DNA from: a virus | DNA: 34,192 bases | IMG/VR virus record: IMGVR_UViG_3300046167_000108 | Location: 1 to 34,192 of that record | Strand: one strand, 5' to 3' | Shown: positions 23,777 through 32,172 of the stretch, piece after piece | Layout: every line of letters begins with the position of its first letter | Numbering within the stretch: the first letter of the stretch is position 1 | Program-made: the position numbers and the translations under genes | The notes under the pieces: model-generated | What the model was told of the DNA's origin: nothing | The model's database searches: none | What the model saw: only the letters and a program-made list of their open reading frames with translations

Positions 23777-25384
23777 ATGAAGACAGCGACTAATCCACAG
23801 ACAGGACAGAAAATATACTGGGACGGTGAACAATGGTTGCCGCTCAAGACTGCCACTAACAAAGAGACAGGAGAAGTTATTGGTATTGTTGAGGGAGAAA
23901 CATTTACTGTAACCCCTCCACGCCCTCGTGAACCTGAGAGTATGCGAGAAATGATTGCAGAAACACCAGAGCGATTTGCGGAGACCCGTGAGCGTTACAG
24001 AAGTACTCTTGCTGGGGATGTTGAAAGACTGCCCGGTAAGTTCAGGGTAGGCACTACGCTTGCCGCTGGTGTTGGGGCTGCTGGAGAGACGTTAGGAGAA
24101 GTAGCAGGAGAAGCCTACCGTAGGTACACTCCTGAGGCTGTCCAACGTGGCGTCTCAGAGGCGTACGAAGATTCTATGCTTCAGCGTGGAATGGAGAAGG
24201 TCGGTGAGTTAGCACAGGCATACCCAGAGGAGGCTACTACTGCTGAAGCTCTTCTTAACATTGCTGGTGTTGGGCCGAAGATAGCACTCCCGTCTATCCC
24301 AAGACCCAGTGCTTCAGTACGTACGGCCTCAGAAAGAGCAACACGGGCTGTCCTAGAGGAAGAACGTAAGGCAGTAGCAGATAGTTTGCTACCTGAAGAC
24401 TACGTCAAAGCTCCGGGAACTGTAGAGCCCACTGGAATGATGAACCGTAACGTGTACGTGCCTTCACCTTCTGAAGATAACGTGATTGACTACTTGGCAA
24501 AACTACCTGAGTACAAGGGTGACCGAAACCCTGCTGTAAACGCTAAGGTTGTAGACGGTCAACTAGCAAAGCATGAGGCAGATCTACAGTCGTACATCAA
24601 GCGGTCTAAGAACCCTAAGACCGACGTAGCCGACCTATCTAGCACTCTGGAAGAACTTAAGACAGGCTTCCATGATCTTGATGACTACGTTGAGTTGATG
24701 CCTGACGCACAGAAAAAGGTAGACTTGCTGATCGACACGTCTATTAAGAGACTTAGCGACAAAGCGTCCAAAGGTGGCAAGATCACTGCCAGAGATATTC
24801 TTGAGGTACGCCGACAGTTGGACAAGCAGATCTTCCGCAAAAAACCTTCAGCAGGTCTTGAGAATCCTGACTTGGCAAGCGCAAAAGAAGTAGCAGGTAA
24901 GTACGTAAGAGACGAACTGAACCAAGCATTCCTTAAGTTAATGCCTGATGACGAAGCCTATCGTTTAATTAACGGTATGTCTATGTTATTTAGGGCTAAG
25001 AACCTATTAGATGTTAAAGCAGGTAAGGCCATAAACCAGACCATGTTGGGAAGAACGGTGAAAGGCATCGAAGACTTTTCTGGTCTTCGTTTTCCTACTA
25101 CACCATTGGCTCTAGGTGCTACTGCTGCTGCTGGTTCTGCTGCCTTAGGGGGCATGCCTGCAGTTGCGGCGGCTATTGGAGCAGGCACCGGATTAGTCGG
25201 TATAGCTCGTTTAGGTCGTAAAAGAAGGCGAGAGGCTATTATAAGAGACTTAATTAAAGCCACTGACCGTATGATACAAGGTACTAACGTAACTGCAGAT
25301 ACCATGGCAACCCTACGTGCTGATAAGGTTATGCTAGCACAAATGTTGGCTGAAACTAATAAAGAAGGGGCCGAAGCCCCATAA
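23777..25384 (+). CDS. Internal virion/ejection-type protein, 535 aa
   Basis: The N-terminus has two KTATN motifs (residues 2-6 and 24-28: KTATNPQTGQKIYWDGEQ and KTATNKETGEV), a small duplicated module. Charged helices follow (AETPERFAETRERYRSTLA) with alternating basic and acidic segments. Near the C-terminus a Gly/Ala-rich hydrophobic stretch (LALGATAAAGSAALGGM, about residues 443-475) could insert into membrane. Size, order and hydrophobic tail suit an ejected internal protein that contacts the membrane. No lytic transglycosylase motif is recognised. The stop is one base from the opposing RNR gene, at the convergence of the two operons. Confidence 0.62.
   Translation: MKTATNPQTGQKIYWDGEQWLPLKTATNKETGEVIGIVEGETFTVTPPRPREPESMREMIAETPERFAETRERYRSTLAGDVERLPGKFRVGTTLAAGVGAAGETLGEVAGEAYRRYTPEAVQRGVSEAYEDSMLQRGMEKVGELAQAYPEEATTAEALLNIAGVGPKIALPSIPRPSASVRTASERATRAVLEEERKAVADSLLPEDYVKAPGTVEPTGMMNRNVYVPSPSEDNVIDYLAKLPEYKGDRNPAVNAKVVDGQLAKHEADLQSYIKRSKNPKTDVADLSSTLEELKTGFHDLDDYVELMPDAQKKVDLLIDTSIKRLSDKASKGGKITARDILEVRRQLDKQIFRKKPSAGLENPDLASAKEVAGKYVRDELNQAFLKLMPDDEAYRLINGMSMLFRAKNLLDVKAGKAINQTMLGRTVKGIEDFSGLRFPTTPLALGATAAAGSAALGGMPAVAAAIGAGTGLVGIARLGRKRRREAIIRDLIKATDRMIQGTNVTADTMATLRADKVMLAQMLAETNKEGAEAP
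25358..25380 (-). terminator. UUCG-tetraloop terminator of the leftward operon
   Basis: Read on the minus strand, GGGGC-TTCG-GCCCC (25380-25367) makes a five-pair stem with a stable UUCG loop. It is followed by TTCTTTATT. It begins six bases beyond the RNR stop and lies inside the end of the opposing ejection-protein gene. On the plus strand the same stem is followed by ATAAACTAAAT with no U-tract, so it looks one-directional. Confidence 0.72.
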
Positions 25385-25385
25385 A

Positions 25386-27258
25386 CTAAATCTCGCAGTT
25401 GTTACCCGTACAGGCTAACGTCTGTGACCCTTCAGTCATGTCAGAGTTTTCAGAGATGTTCCACTCAATAGTCTCTGGAAACTCTTCCTTCAACTTCTCA
25501 TAAGTCTCTAAGTCAATAGGCTCATAAGGTGCTTGTTGATAGGTATGCTCTGAGTAAGGCAAGAACGATATACCACTGATCTTGTCGAACTTGTTATACA
25601 ACCACTGACCTACCTCAAGAAACTCATCGTCACGATAGTAACAAGTCATTGACGGTTTGTGTTCACACCAGTAGTCCTGATAAATCTCCCATAGTTCTAA
25701 CTGTTCCATAGCACCCATCTCAGAGGCCACCTACAGCCCCATCAGGAGACTTTATAGGGAAGCTGAATACCTTGGTACTGGGTGACATTACATCGTCCTC
25801 TACAGGGATTCCTGCAGCTTCTAGGACTTGGCAGAGGGGGTCTCTTGAGTCTGCTCTAACTCGTCTAATGTATTGATCTGAGTATCTAGGGTGGATGCCA
25901 GAAGCAGAATCAACCAACTGACTAACAGTACCGGAAGGTTTAACAGCAGTGATGGCAGTGCTAATATTAATACCAAGCTTAGTAGCCCATTCCTTATTAG
26001 TGTTAATCGCTTCTTCCTTGAGGGTATTAAGCCACGTCTTAAGTTTCTCACGATCTTCTCTCCCTGACAACATGGGGTGATCCATGATGCCTGTCAAGCT
26101 AACGCCTAGTAACGCTTCCTCTTCAGTGTTCTTCTGCCATACCTTACGAAGGTAACGAAAGTCTGTCAAGGTAGCCTGTAAAGTTCCAAGGATAGCCGCA
26201 GTACGTACTTTTCGTTGCAAGTCTGAGAGCGTATCGGTTGCCCTGACAACAACTTCCGATAGATTGCAGAACTGGTTTGGTCGTAGGATAATCTCGCTAC
26301 ATGGATTAGTTCCAAAATCATAGGTAGCATCTCGTCGCTCGTTCTTTGCAGCTTGCTTTTGACTTGCGACTCTAGAGAACATACCTCGCTCTCCTGATCG
26401 GGACTCGTATAAACTTTTCCACTCATTTAGGAATGCCTCAAAGTCTGGCTTTTCAGTATAACATGCGCTGTTGTTGGCTAGTCCCCGTTGAGGATTATCC
26501 TGCCACCACTGGCCTGACTTGCATCGTCGGAGTCTATCGTCAGTGAGGTTAGACAGACTGATGAGAGCGGACCTGCGTACACCGCCGACGACGACGATCT
26601 GTGCAATCTTACAGCACAAATCATGACATTCGATGGAGCTAAGTTTACGTCCAGCAGCCTCCCGAAAGACGCTGACTGTGAAGTTGAACAGATCGACAAG
26701 AGGCTCTGGACCAGATGCTCTACCTCCGAAGGTCTTAAGGGTTGCCCCTGCAGGTCGTACTCCAGACACGTCCCATTTTGGAAGTTGGCCTGAATAGAGC
26801 AAGCTAACAAGTTCCCTGTAAGCTTTAGCCCATCCAATTTTGCTGTCGGCGACGTGTATAACTGAATCGGTATCATGAAATTCCTCCGCTACTTCTGGTA
26901 GTTTAGATACGTATTGTCGTTCAACAGAGTAGCCTACGCCTGTACCGCACATAAGTACGTACATCATCTCATCGAACGCTTTAGGGTGGTCAATAGGTAA
27001 GTAGCTACAGTTAAAGCCAGCTACGTTGTCACGGTCAAGAGCGTCACCAGCGGTCATCAACGCTCTCATGCTAGGCATAACACCCATGTCATGAATGTCT
27101 GCAAAGATACCGTTAGCTTGTTCTAGTGTTAGCTTACCCTTCTCAATCCAGAAGTTTAAGTAACGGTCAATTGTTTCTTCCCAAGTCTCACGGCGCTGCT
27201 CCTCTGGTAGGTAACGTGCGTAGCGTGACTTGTGAATGTATTGTTGATATGCGTCCAT
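25386..27258 (-). CDS. nrdJ: Adenosylcobalamin-dependent (class II) ribonucleotide reductase, frame-split
   Basis: The large part (27258-25720, 512 residues) has the class II monomeric RTPR core. Cys84 (GFNCSYLPID) matches one redox Cys, and NPCSEI gives Asn318, Cys320 (thiyl radical) and Glu322. Cys331 (FCNL) is 11 residues later, the same spacing as C408-C419 in Lactobacillus leichmannii enzyme. The frame closes at TGA after SPDGAVGGL. The remaining 114 residues (25730-25386, EQLELWEIYQDYWCEH onward) carry the C-terminal shuttle pair C-x4-C in CTGNNC. Deleting one G in GGTGGC joins both, giving about 623 residues. It makes dNTPs from ribonucleotides using vitamin B12 coenzyme. Confidence 0.88.
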
Positions 27259-27500
27259 TAAGATTGCACCTCTCTGTCTAACAGTAATTGAATGTAGTGC
27301 ATGGCTTTACGTAGATCCTCGACACCGTTCTTGTCACGCCATCGGGTTATGTACTTTACTACGTTAGCCTCACACCAATCAAGGTTATTGTCAATAATAA
27401 AATCGATAGGTTGAATGTTATAACGTGCGTAATGGTGTCCGCCCACTTGTCTTTTGCGGGCATCGTCCCACTGTTTAGGTGTTGCATTGTCAATACTCAT
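27258..27500 (-). CDS. DUF3310-type small protein (SaV-like)
   Basis: The 80-residue product has HHYARYNIQPIDFIIDNN and CEANVVKYITRWRDKNGVED, then LRKAMHYIQLLLD. That is the standard DUF3310 pattern, found in phages of many hosts and sometimes annotated as a nucleotide-kinase-like or nucleotide-metabolism protein without proof. The start overlaps the metallophosphoesterase stop (ATGA) and its stop overlaps the RNR start (TAATG). Placement beside RNR agrees with a nucleotide-related role, but this is association only. Confidence 0.85.
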   Translation of the reverse strand: MSIDNATPKQWDDARKRQVGGHHYARYNIQPIDFIIDNNLDWCEANVVKYITRWRDKNGVEDLRKAMHYIQLLLDREVQS

Positions 27501-28261
27501 CCATACTTCCTTTTAAGATAACTCATGCTAATAGGTAGCTCATCAAAGGAACCGTTGTCTACCTCGTTTAGCATCCATATTCCAGACCAGCTACCGTTCG
27601 TTTGAGGGTTTAAGTAGCCTTCACTGTGGTTGTAATATATACCAGCAAACAATCCAGTGATGTTACTACCGTCTGCCTTACGTGCGTAGGCTATGTCTCT
27701 GTCTTGGACGTGTCCCATGATGCACGACATGAACTTCTTTTGCAACATGAGTTTTGCACAGGTGACTGGTCTGCCCATGACTCCGCTCGTGAAGTAGTGA
27801 CAGTACGCGATGCCATCGATGATGATTGGTTGTAGAAAAGGGACAACCTCCCATCCTGCCTCTTCCAATAAGAAATGATCATAGCTCATAAGTCCTTCTA
27901 GTTTCGGATCAGATTCAATAGCACGTTCGATCCGCTGTTCGTGGTTACCTAACAAGAATACCATCCGTGGTGTCCATGTCTTCTTCTTGTTACTACGCAA
28001 GCGTTCCTTCTCTGCTTCGATAGGCGCTAGGAAATGCTCCATAGCGTTCTGTCCTGCTCGTATGTCTCGTGTGTACCGCCGTCCTTCAAAGGACTTTTTA
28101 CCTACGTCATAGCTACTGAGACTTTCCATGTCCCAGTGATCCCCCAGATGAATGATAACGTCAGGCTTTGTTGCGGCTGCATACTTACCAGCCCAGTACA
28201 AATGATCAACACTGTTACCGGGCTTGACTTGCGTATCAGGTATTACTAGGTGTCTCGTCAT
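27497..28261 (-). CDS. Calcineurin-like metallophosphoesterase
   Basis: The 254-residue protein shows metallophosphoesterase motifs in order: IPDTQ near the start, HLGDHWD, LLGNHEQR, CHYFTSG and MGHVQD, which supply the usual Asp, Asn and His metal ligands. Such enzymes hydrolyse phosphomonoesters or diesters using two metal ions. In phages, substrates are rarely known, with nucleic-acid ends or nucleotides as candidates. It is embedded in the replication operon and overlaps both neighbours by four bases. No signal peptide is seen, so it is cytoplasmic. The family is secure; the substrate is unknown. Confidence 0.88.
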   Translation of the reverse strand: MTRHLVIPDTQVKPGNSVDHLYWAGKYAAATKPDVIIHLGDHWDMESLSSYDVGKKSFEGRRYTRDIRAGQNAMEHFLAPIEAEKERLRSNKKKTWTPRMVFLLGNHEQRIERAIESDPKLEGLMSYDHFLLEEAGWEVVPFLQPIIIDGIAYCHYFTSGVMGRPVTCAKLMLQKKFMSCIMGHVQDRDIAYARKADGSNITGLFAGIYYNHSEGYLNPQTNGSWSGIWMLNEVDNGSFDELPISMSYLKRKYG

Positions 28262-28665
28262 TGCTTTTTACTCCATCCGACAGGACAGGTTTCTGGTGTG
28301 TACCATGCGAAACCTTGCTTCTCTGCCCATTCTTGCATGGTGTATCGTGTCCCGTCAGCTCTACGTCTTGCTCCGGGCATTGCAGTTCTTGGGTTCTGGA
28401 AGACAAAGACCAGCTCCTCCTTCTCCCCAAGGCTGCTGTTAATGTCAACATATTTCCTCGCCTCTGCGCGGTCACGGAACCTCCCTTTAGCTTCAATATA
28501 TATAGTAGAATGTGTACTGTAATATACAAAGTCAGGCTCGTACGTCTTGACTTGGGTATATGTTAACTTACCAACATGGTACTCGCATCGTCTGAACTTC
28601 TGGTGAAGGTCATACTCGAACCAGCTATCGTACCCTTTAGGTATGTTACGCTTCGTTCTCTTCAC
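28258..28665 (-). CDS. Endonuclease I-like Holliday junction resolvase (T7 gp3 type)
   Basis: I choose GTG at 28665 (MKRTKRNIPKGYDSWFEYDL), preceded by GGGAAAG, over the longer open frame whose first residues lie deep inside the exonuclease gene. This gives 135 residues (T7 gp3 has 149). The PD-(D/E)XK core is visible: YEPDFVY then IYIEAKGRF, with an earlier Glu in WFEYDL. Such enzymes cleave branched DNA and host DNA, aiding concatemer resolution and nucleotide recycling. It overlaps the exonuclease by 20 bases and the phosphoesterase by four. Confidence 0.85.
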   Translation of the reverse strand: MKRTKRNIPKGYDSWFEYDLHQKFRRCEYHVGKLTYTQVKTYEPDFVYYSTHSTIYIEAKGRFRDRAEARKYVDINSSLGEKEELVFVFQNPRTAMPGARRRADGTRYTMQEWAEKQGFAWYTPETCPVGWSKKQ

Positions 28666-29338
28666 TTGGTCTTTCCCATATTTGATTAGGTTCACGACGT
28701 AGCCAGAGCAGCCTAGCGTTCTCGATGACACGCTCTTCTGTCTCCAACAACTCAACGCACTTGTTGAACATCTCTATCTCTGACAAACCTTCAAGGATCT
28801 TCTGAGACTTTTTCTCACCGATGCCGTGTACACCCATGATGTTATCAGCTCTATCGCCCATGATGATCTGACGATAAAAGAATAACAGTCCTTCCTCTTC
28901 AGTAACAGAAGACAGTTCACGCTTGTTGAAGTTGTAATGTCTGCACGGTACTTGTTTAAAGTCCTTATCAAGACTGACGATGATGCTGTCAGGGATGGTG
29001 GTAGCGTCGATAGCAATCAAGTCATCAGCTTCCTCATCTTCTGATACAACAGCTTTCCAGTCTTCGATCAGGTACTTACGTATAGCTTCAAGGTGTGCAG
29101 GTTTTTCTACGTCCTTACGGTTACCTTTGTAAGGCGCAGTCACAGCCACGTCGTTACGAAAGTTACCCTTGCCTGTCAGGTAGACACGGTAGTCTGGTTC
29201 GCCGTCTATCATGGTGTATAGATCGCTTACCAGATCAGACAAGAAACTGCCCGTAGTATAACAGGCAGTCTTGACTGACTCATCGTCGCACTTGAATGCA
29301 CAACGATAAGCCACAATGTCACCGTCAATCAGGATCAC
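28646..29338 (-). CDS. 5'-3' exonuclease / flap endonuclease (T7 gp6 type)
   Basis: The 230-residue protein has the FEN/PIN-type acidic motifs: ILIDGDIVAYRCAF at the N-terminus, DEEADDLIA in the middle, SLDKDFKQVP, then the helix-hairpin-helix GDRADNIMGVHGIGEKKS. It would remove primers and flaps and degrade host DNA from 5' ends in concert with endonuclease I encoded next. Shorter than T7 gp6 (300) but all catalytic acids appear present. The ATG overlaps the SSB stop (ATGA). Confidence 0.9.
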   Translation of the reverse strand: MILIDGDIVAYRCAFKCDDESVKTACYTTGSFLSDLVSDLYTMIDGEPDYRVYLTGKGNFRNDVAVTAPYKGNRKDVEKPAHLEAIRKYLIEDWKAVVSEDEEADDLIAIDATTIPDSIIVSLDKDFKQVPCRHYNFNKRELSSVTEEEGLLFFYRQIIMGDRADNIMGVHGIGEKKSQKILEGLSEIEMFNKCVELLETEERVIENARLLWLRREPNQIWERPSEENEA

Positions 29339-29739
29339 AACGCTTCCGCTTCAGAGACTGAGTTGTCAGCGTATTCGATCAGGTTAGTAACCTTCATCTT
29401 GATCATGGATGGTGAACGTCCTGTACCAACAGACCAGTCATAGTATCCTACAACAGCAATGGCTTCAGATCCGTTAGCGATAAGAACATCTTCAGGAATC
29501 TCAACACCGTTCTCATCTGTTAGACGCATAGGGTTGTTGCTCTTCATGGTGATAAAGAAGCCACGGTCATCACCCTTGTTGCTAGGTGCAATACCCATCT
29601 CTTCGATGGCCTCAACAGCTTTATCACTGAGGTTACCAAGCTGAACTTGATACTTGTTACTGTACTTGTTGAGCTTGTTACGCTCGCACCAGTAGACGGT
29701 ACCGCGTACAGTGATGGGTGGTAGTTTGTTTGCAGACAT
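29335..29739 (-). CDS. Single-stranded DNA-binding protein (T7 gp2.5-like)
   Basis: The 134-residue protein has an OB-fold-like sequence (ITVRGTVYWCERNKLNKYSN, YQVQLGNLSDKAVEAIEEMG) and later VVGYYDWSVGTGRSPSMIKM, as in gp2.5-type SSBs of marine podoviruses. The C-terminus is acidic (ADNSVSEAEAL) and so fits the tail that contacts polymerase and helicase. It has a strong AAGGAG ribosome site, which overlaps the polymerase stop codon when the polymerase reading frame is restored. It would coat single strands during leading/lagging-strand synthesis. Confidence 0.8.
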   Translation of the reverse strand: MSANKLPPITVRGTVYWCERNKLNKYSNKYQVQLGNLSDKAVEAIEEMGIAPSNKGDDRGFFITMKSNNPMRLTDENGVEIPEDVLIANGSEAIAVVGYYDWSVGTGRSPSMIKMKVTNLIEYADNSVSEAEAL

Positions 29740-29749
29740 AAGTTTCTCC

Positions 29750-31391
29750 TTAATGTGTCTCTGCCCAATTGTTACCTACTCTATACTCGCCGTCTAAGGG
29801 ACACCGTAGGCTTAGTGTCTCACCGGCGATTCTGATTGCACGTACACCCTATACGTCCGACTGTGTCAGCGTAGTGGGCAGGTGTTTCTATCTGCCATTC
29901 ATCGTGTACGTTTGCTACAAATCTATGTGGTATATACAGCAACTTAGCATTCAACAGTGTCAAAGCTTCTTTCATAACGATAGCTCCAGCACCTTGAAGT
30001 AGCGTGTTTAATGCGGCGTGTTCTGATCTGACTCTGAGCTTTCGTCCGTCGAGTCCAGTAAGGACGCCTGATGCAGCCTGTCCGTGAGTATCTCTTCTAA
30101 CTCTTTCAAGAGACGGCGTGTTAGAAAGAAATGTTTCTTTAAGTCTGCGTCCAGTAACGCTATTTCCTCCAACGATAGCTCCGATCTTAGCATCTCCGGC
30201 TCCATACAGAAACGCATAAATGAATGTTTTCGCAAGAGGGCGGCTCTCAAGTCCAGCTGCTCGTTGATTAGCCGTATGAATATCGCCATTGAGTATTTCA
30301 TTAGTATAGTCTTCGTCATCCATGTAGTGAGCCAACATACGTAGCTCTAGTCCGCTGGCATCTATACCAACCAACTTGTTACCTTCATCCACTGTCCAAC
30401 ATGAGCGGCACTCAGTACCGAACGGTGCAGATACTGCCGGTACTTGTGCCATGTTAGGTGATAGGTGTGTCATGCGTCCTGTCACTGCTCCGTTGGTAAT
30501 GACTCTGCCATGTACTCTACCATCGTCCTTGACAGCTTTCAACCATGAATCTATCTGAGCTACTCTCTTCTGCAACATCATGTAACGTGCAACAGCTTTA
30601 GCTTCAGGAAGATCTATACTGTCCAACACCTTCTCGTCAACGATGATGTTACCCTTCTCAGTCTTCTTAGTAAACGTAACACCAAGACCTTGCAGTCGCT
30701 CTGCTATCTGCTTGCGTGATCCGGGATTGAACACAGTCACCTTGTCCTTCAGTCGCTTACCTGTCTTCTCAGAGATACGCTCTTCAACGATGGGCGGGAA
30801 GATAGCTTGTAACTCTGCTTCGATGTTGTTCATCTCAAACATAAGATCCATCATCAACTTCTCAGCGAATGGTGTGTCAAGCTTGAAACCGTTGCGTTCC
30901 TGCTCAGTTATGATCCAGCCTATGCGATGCTCAAGATCAATACATTTCTCAGAAAAGCCCTCTTTAAATAGCTGCATATCCAACCACTTGTGTACACGCT
31001 CAGTTAGTTCAACGTCAGCGATACAGTACTCGATCATCTCGTCTGTTAGTCCACCGTCGTAGTCTGTAAAGTCGAGCTTGCCTGTTCCTCCAAGGATTGT
31101 TCCCCAGTTACGCAGTGAATGTCCACCTTCTTGGCTTGGATTGTAGAGTCTGGAGAGGTATAAAGTATCCACAACAAGATGCCTAGGAATGCGTACGTCC
31201 CAAACACTATCGAGAACACGACAATCAAATCCAATGAGATTATGTCCGATAACTTGTTCCGCATCATGCAACACCTTCTTCAAAGACTCTGGTGTCGTAT
31301 GTACTTGGGTGCTGTTCTTCACCTTCGTAACGGCACACCAGATCGTTGAGTGATCCAAGCTTGTTTCTATGTCCAAGTAGCATGTATTCAT
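29750..31391 (-). CDS. Family A DNA polymerase with 3'-5' exonuclease, frame-broken near C-terminus
   Basis: The main frame (31391-29820, 523 residues) has the exonuclease acids (YLDIETS with Asp7/Glu9; IGHNLIGFDCRVLD; YCIADVELT) and polymerase motifs A (GIDASGLELRMLA), B (RPLAKTFIYAFLYGAG) and C (NVHDEWQIE, Asp497). It then ends early at RIGCTCNQNRR. The normal C-terminus continues in the next frame: VRAIRIAGETLSLRCPLDGE and NNWAETH, with TAA at 29750. Changing GGG (29849-29847) to GG gives IGVRAIRIAGE and a 546-residue enzyme, T7-like though shorter than the 704 of T7. It replicates the phage genome with the primase-helicase and SSB. Confidence 0.92.
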
Positions 31392-31494
31392 TGTATCGCT
31401 CGTTCAATTCGTTACGTTCAGGCTCATGGTTAAACTTCTGGTAAGTCTCCATCAACTGTTCCTGTTCCAATATCCAAGTCCCAATCTTGCTCAT
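31264..31494 (-). CDS. Small ORF overlapping the polymerase start, 76 aa
   Basis: The frame begins MSKIGTWILEQEQLMETYQK and overlaps the zinc-protein gene by 65 bases and the polymerase start by 128. Its first 34 residues occupy the only non-coding stretch before the polymerase and look protein-like (acidic and helical). Small proteins beginning MS(K/R)IG occur before polymerases in related phages, as I recall. The long overlap makes the second half doubtful. It is either a real short gene or a chance frame. Confidence 0.4.
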   Translation of the reverse strand: MSKIGTWILEQEQLMETYQKFNHEPERNELNERYNEYMLLGHRNKLGSLNDLVCRYEGEEQHPSTYDTRVFEEGVA

Positions 31495-31672
31495 GGTGTA
31501 TCATCTCCTCTATGTCTGCGAGTGTTCGTAGATCAGCACGGTCAATCACATCTCCGTCATCTAAACTAACAGCGAAGCATCTGTTGCACAAGTCTACAAA
31601 CTCTTGGCTAACAGCGAATCGTCTTGTAGCTTCGTAGTCTGTCAGCTCTACGTCACACGCTATACATCTCAT
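31430..31672 (-). CDS. Small zinc-finger-like protein, 80 aa
   Basis: The N-terminus MRCIACDVELTDYEATRRFA gives C3 and C6 (CxxC), and LCNRCF gives C29 and C32, a four-Cys zinc-binding arrangement common in small phage proteins of this region. The remainder is acidic (DDGDVIDRADLRTLADIEEM). The ATG overlaps the preceding stop by four bases. The role is unknown; nucleic-acid or protein binding is plausible. It is conserved in position near the polymerase in many marine podoviruses. Confidence 0.75.
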   Translation of the reverse strand: MRCIACDVELTDYEATRRFAVSQEFVDLCNRCFAVSLDDGDVIDRADLRTLADIEEMIHHEQDWDLDIGTGTVDGDLPEV

Positions 31673-32172
31673 TCAATAAGTTCCTCTACCGGCGTCAGCT
31701 TGTACTGATCTAAAAAGTAGGCTGGTTTGTTTCTACCAAAAGGATCGCCCCAGTTTTCCTCTTGCACTATCTCATCGTAAGTAGCATAACCTACTACACT
31801 ATATTCAGGAAAGCTACCCACCACTAACAAATACAAATCACACTGGCTGTTGTTCTTGTGAGGCATGATAATAAGTCTGCCTGTTCTGTACTTGGTTGTC
31901 TTCACATCGACAGTCTTACCTTTACATATCAAGTCATGTGCCGGTAGTTCGCTTGCTTGAAAGTCTGTCTCAATATCGTAGTACACGTTGAGTATCTTTG
32001 CTGCTGCCATCTCAGAGCCAACGCCATCAACATCAACATCTTTATATGACTTAGTGAATAAAGTGTCAGACAGTTTGTTGTTAAAGCCTTTCTCTCTAGC
32101 ATTCTCGTAACGCATACGAGCGATAGACTCACAAACTTTCTGCTCATTCTTACCTAGCTTATAAGACAGCAC
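31669..32172 (-). CDS. Putative PD-(D/E)XK nuclease-fold protein, 167 aa
   Basis: GTG at 32172 is preferred because AGGAG lies seven bases upstream; an in-frame GTG at 32187 has no such site. The sequence has a Glu in GSEMAAAKIL and the pair AHDLICKGKTVDVKTTKYRT, consistent with the E...D-X(n)-(D/E)XK core (here DLI...DVK) of this nuclease fold. Phages use such proteins as recombination or restriction-type nucleases. It overlaps the primase-helicase stop by 14 bases. The catalytic assignment is by pattern only and moderately confident. Confidence 0.65.
   Translation of the reverse strand: MLSYKLGKNEQKVCESIARMRYENAREKGFNNKLSDTLFTKSYKDVDVDGVGSEMAAAKILNVYYDIETDFQASELPAHDLICKGKTVDVKTTKYRTGRLIIMPHKNNSQCDLYLLVVGSFPEYSVVGYATYDEIVQEENWGDPFGRNKPAYFLDQYKLTPVEELIE

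Noticed and set aside
30008-31062. Frames of 86-139 codons on both strands within the polymerase gene
   Set aside because: They overlap clear polymerase motifs A, B and exonuclease motifs; composition is not protein-like.
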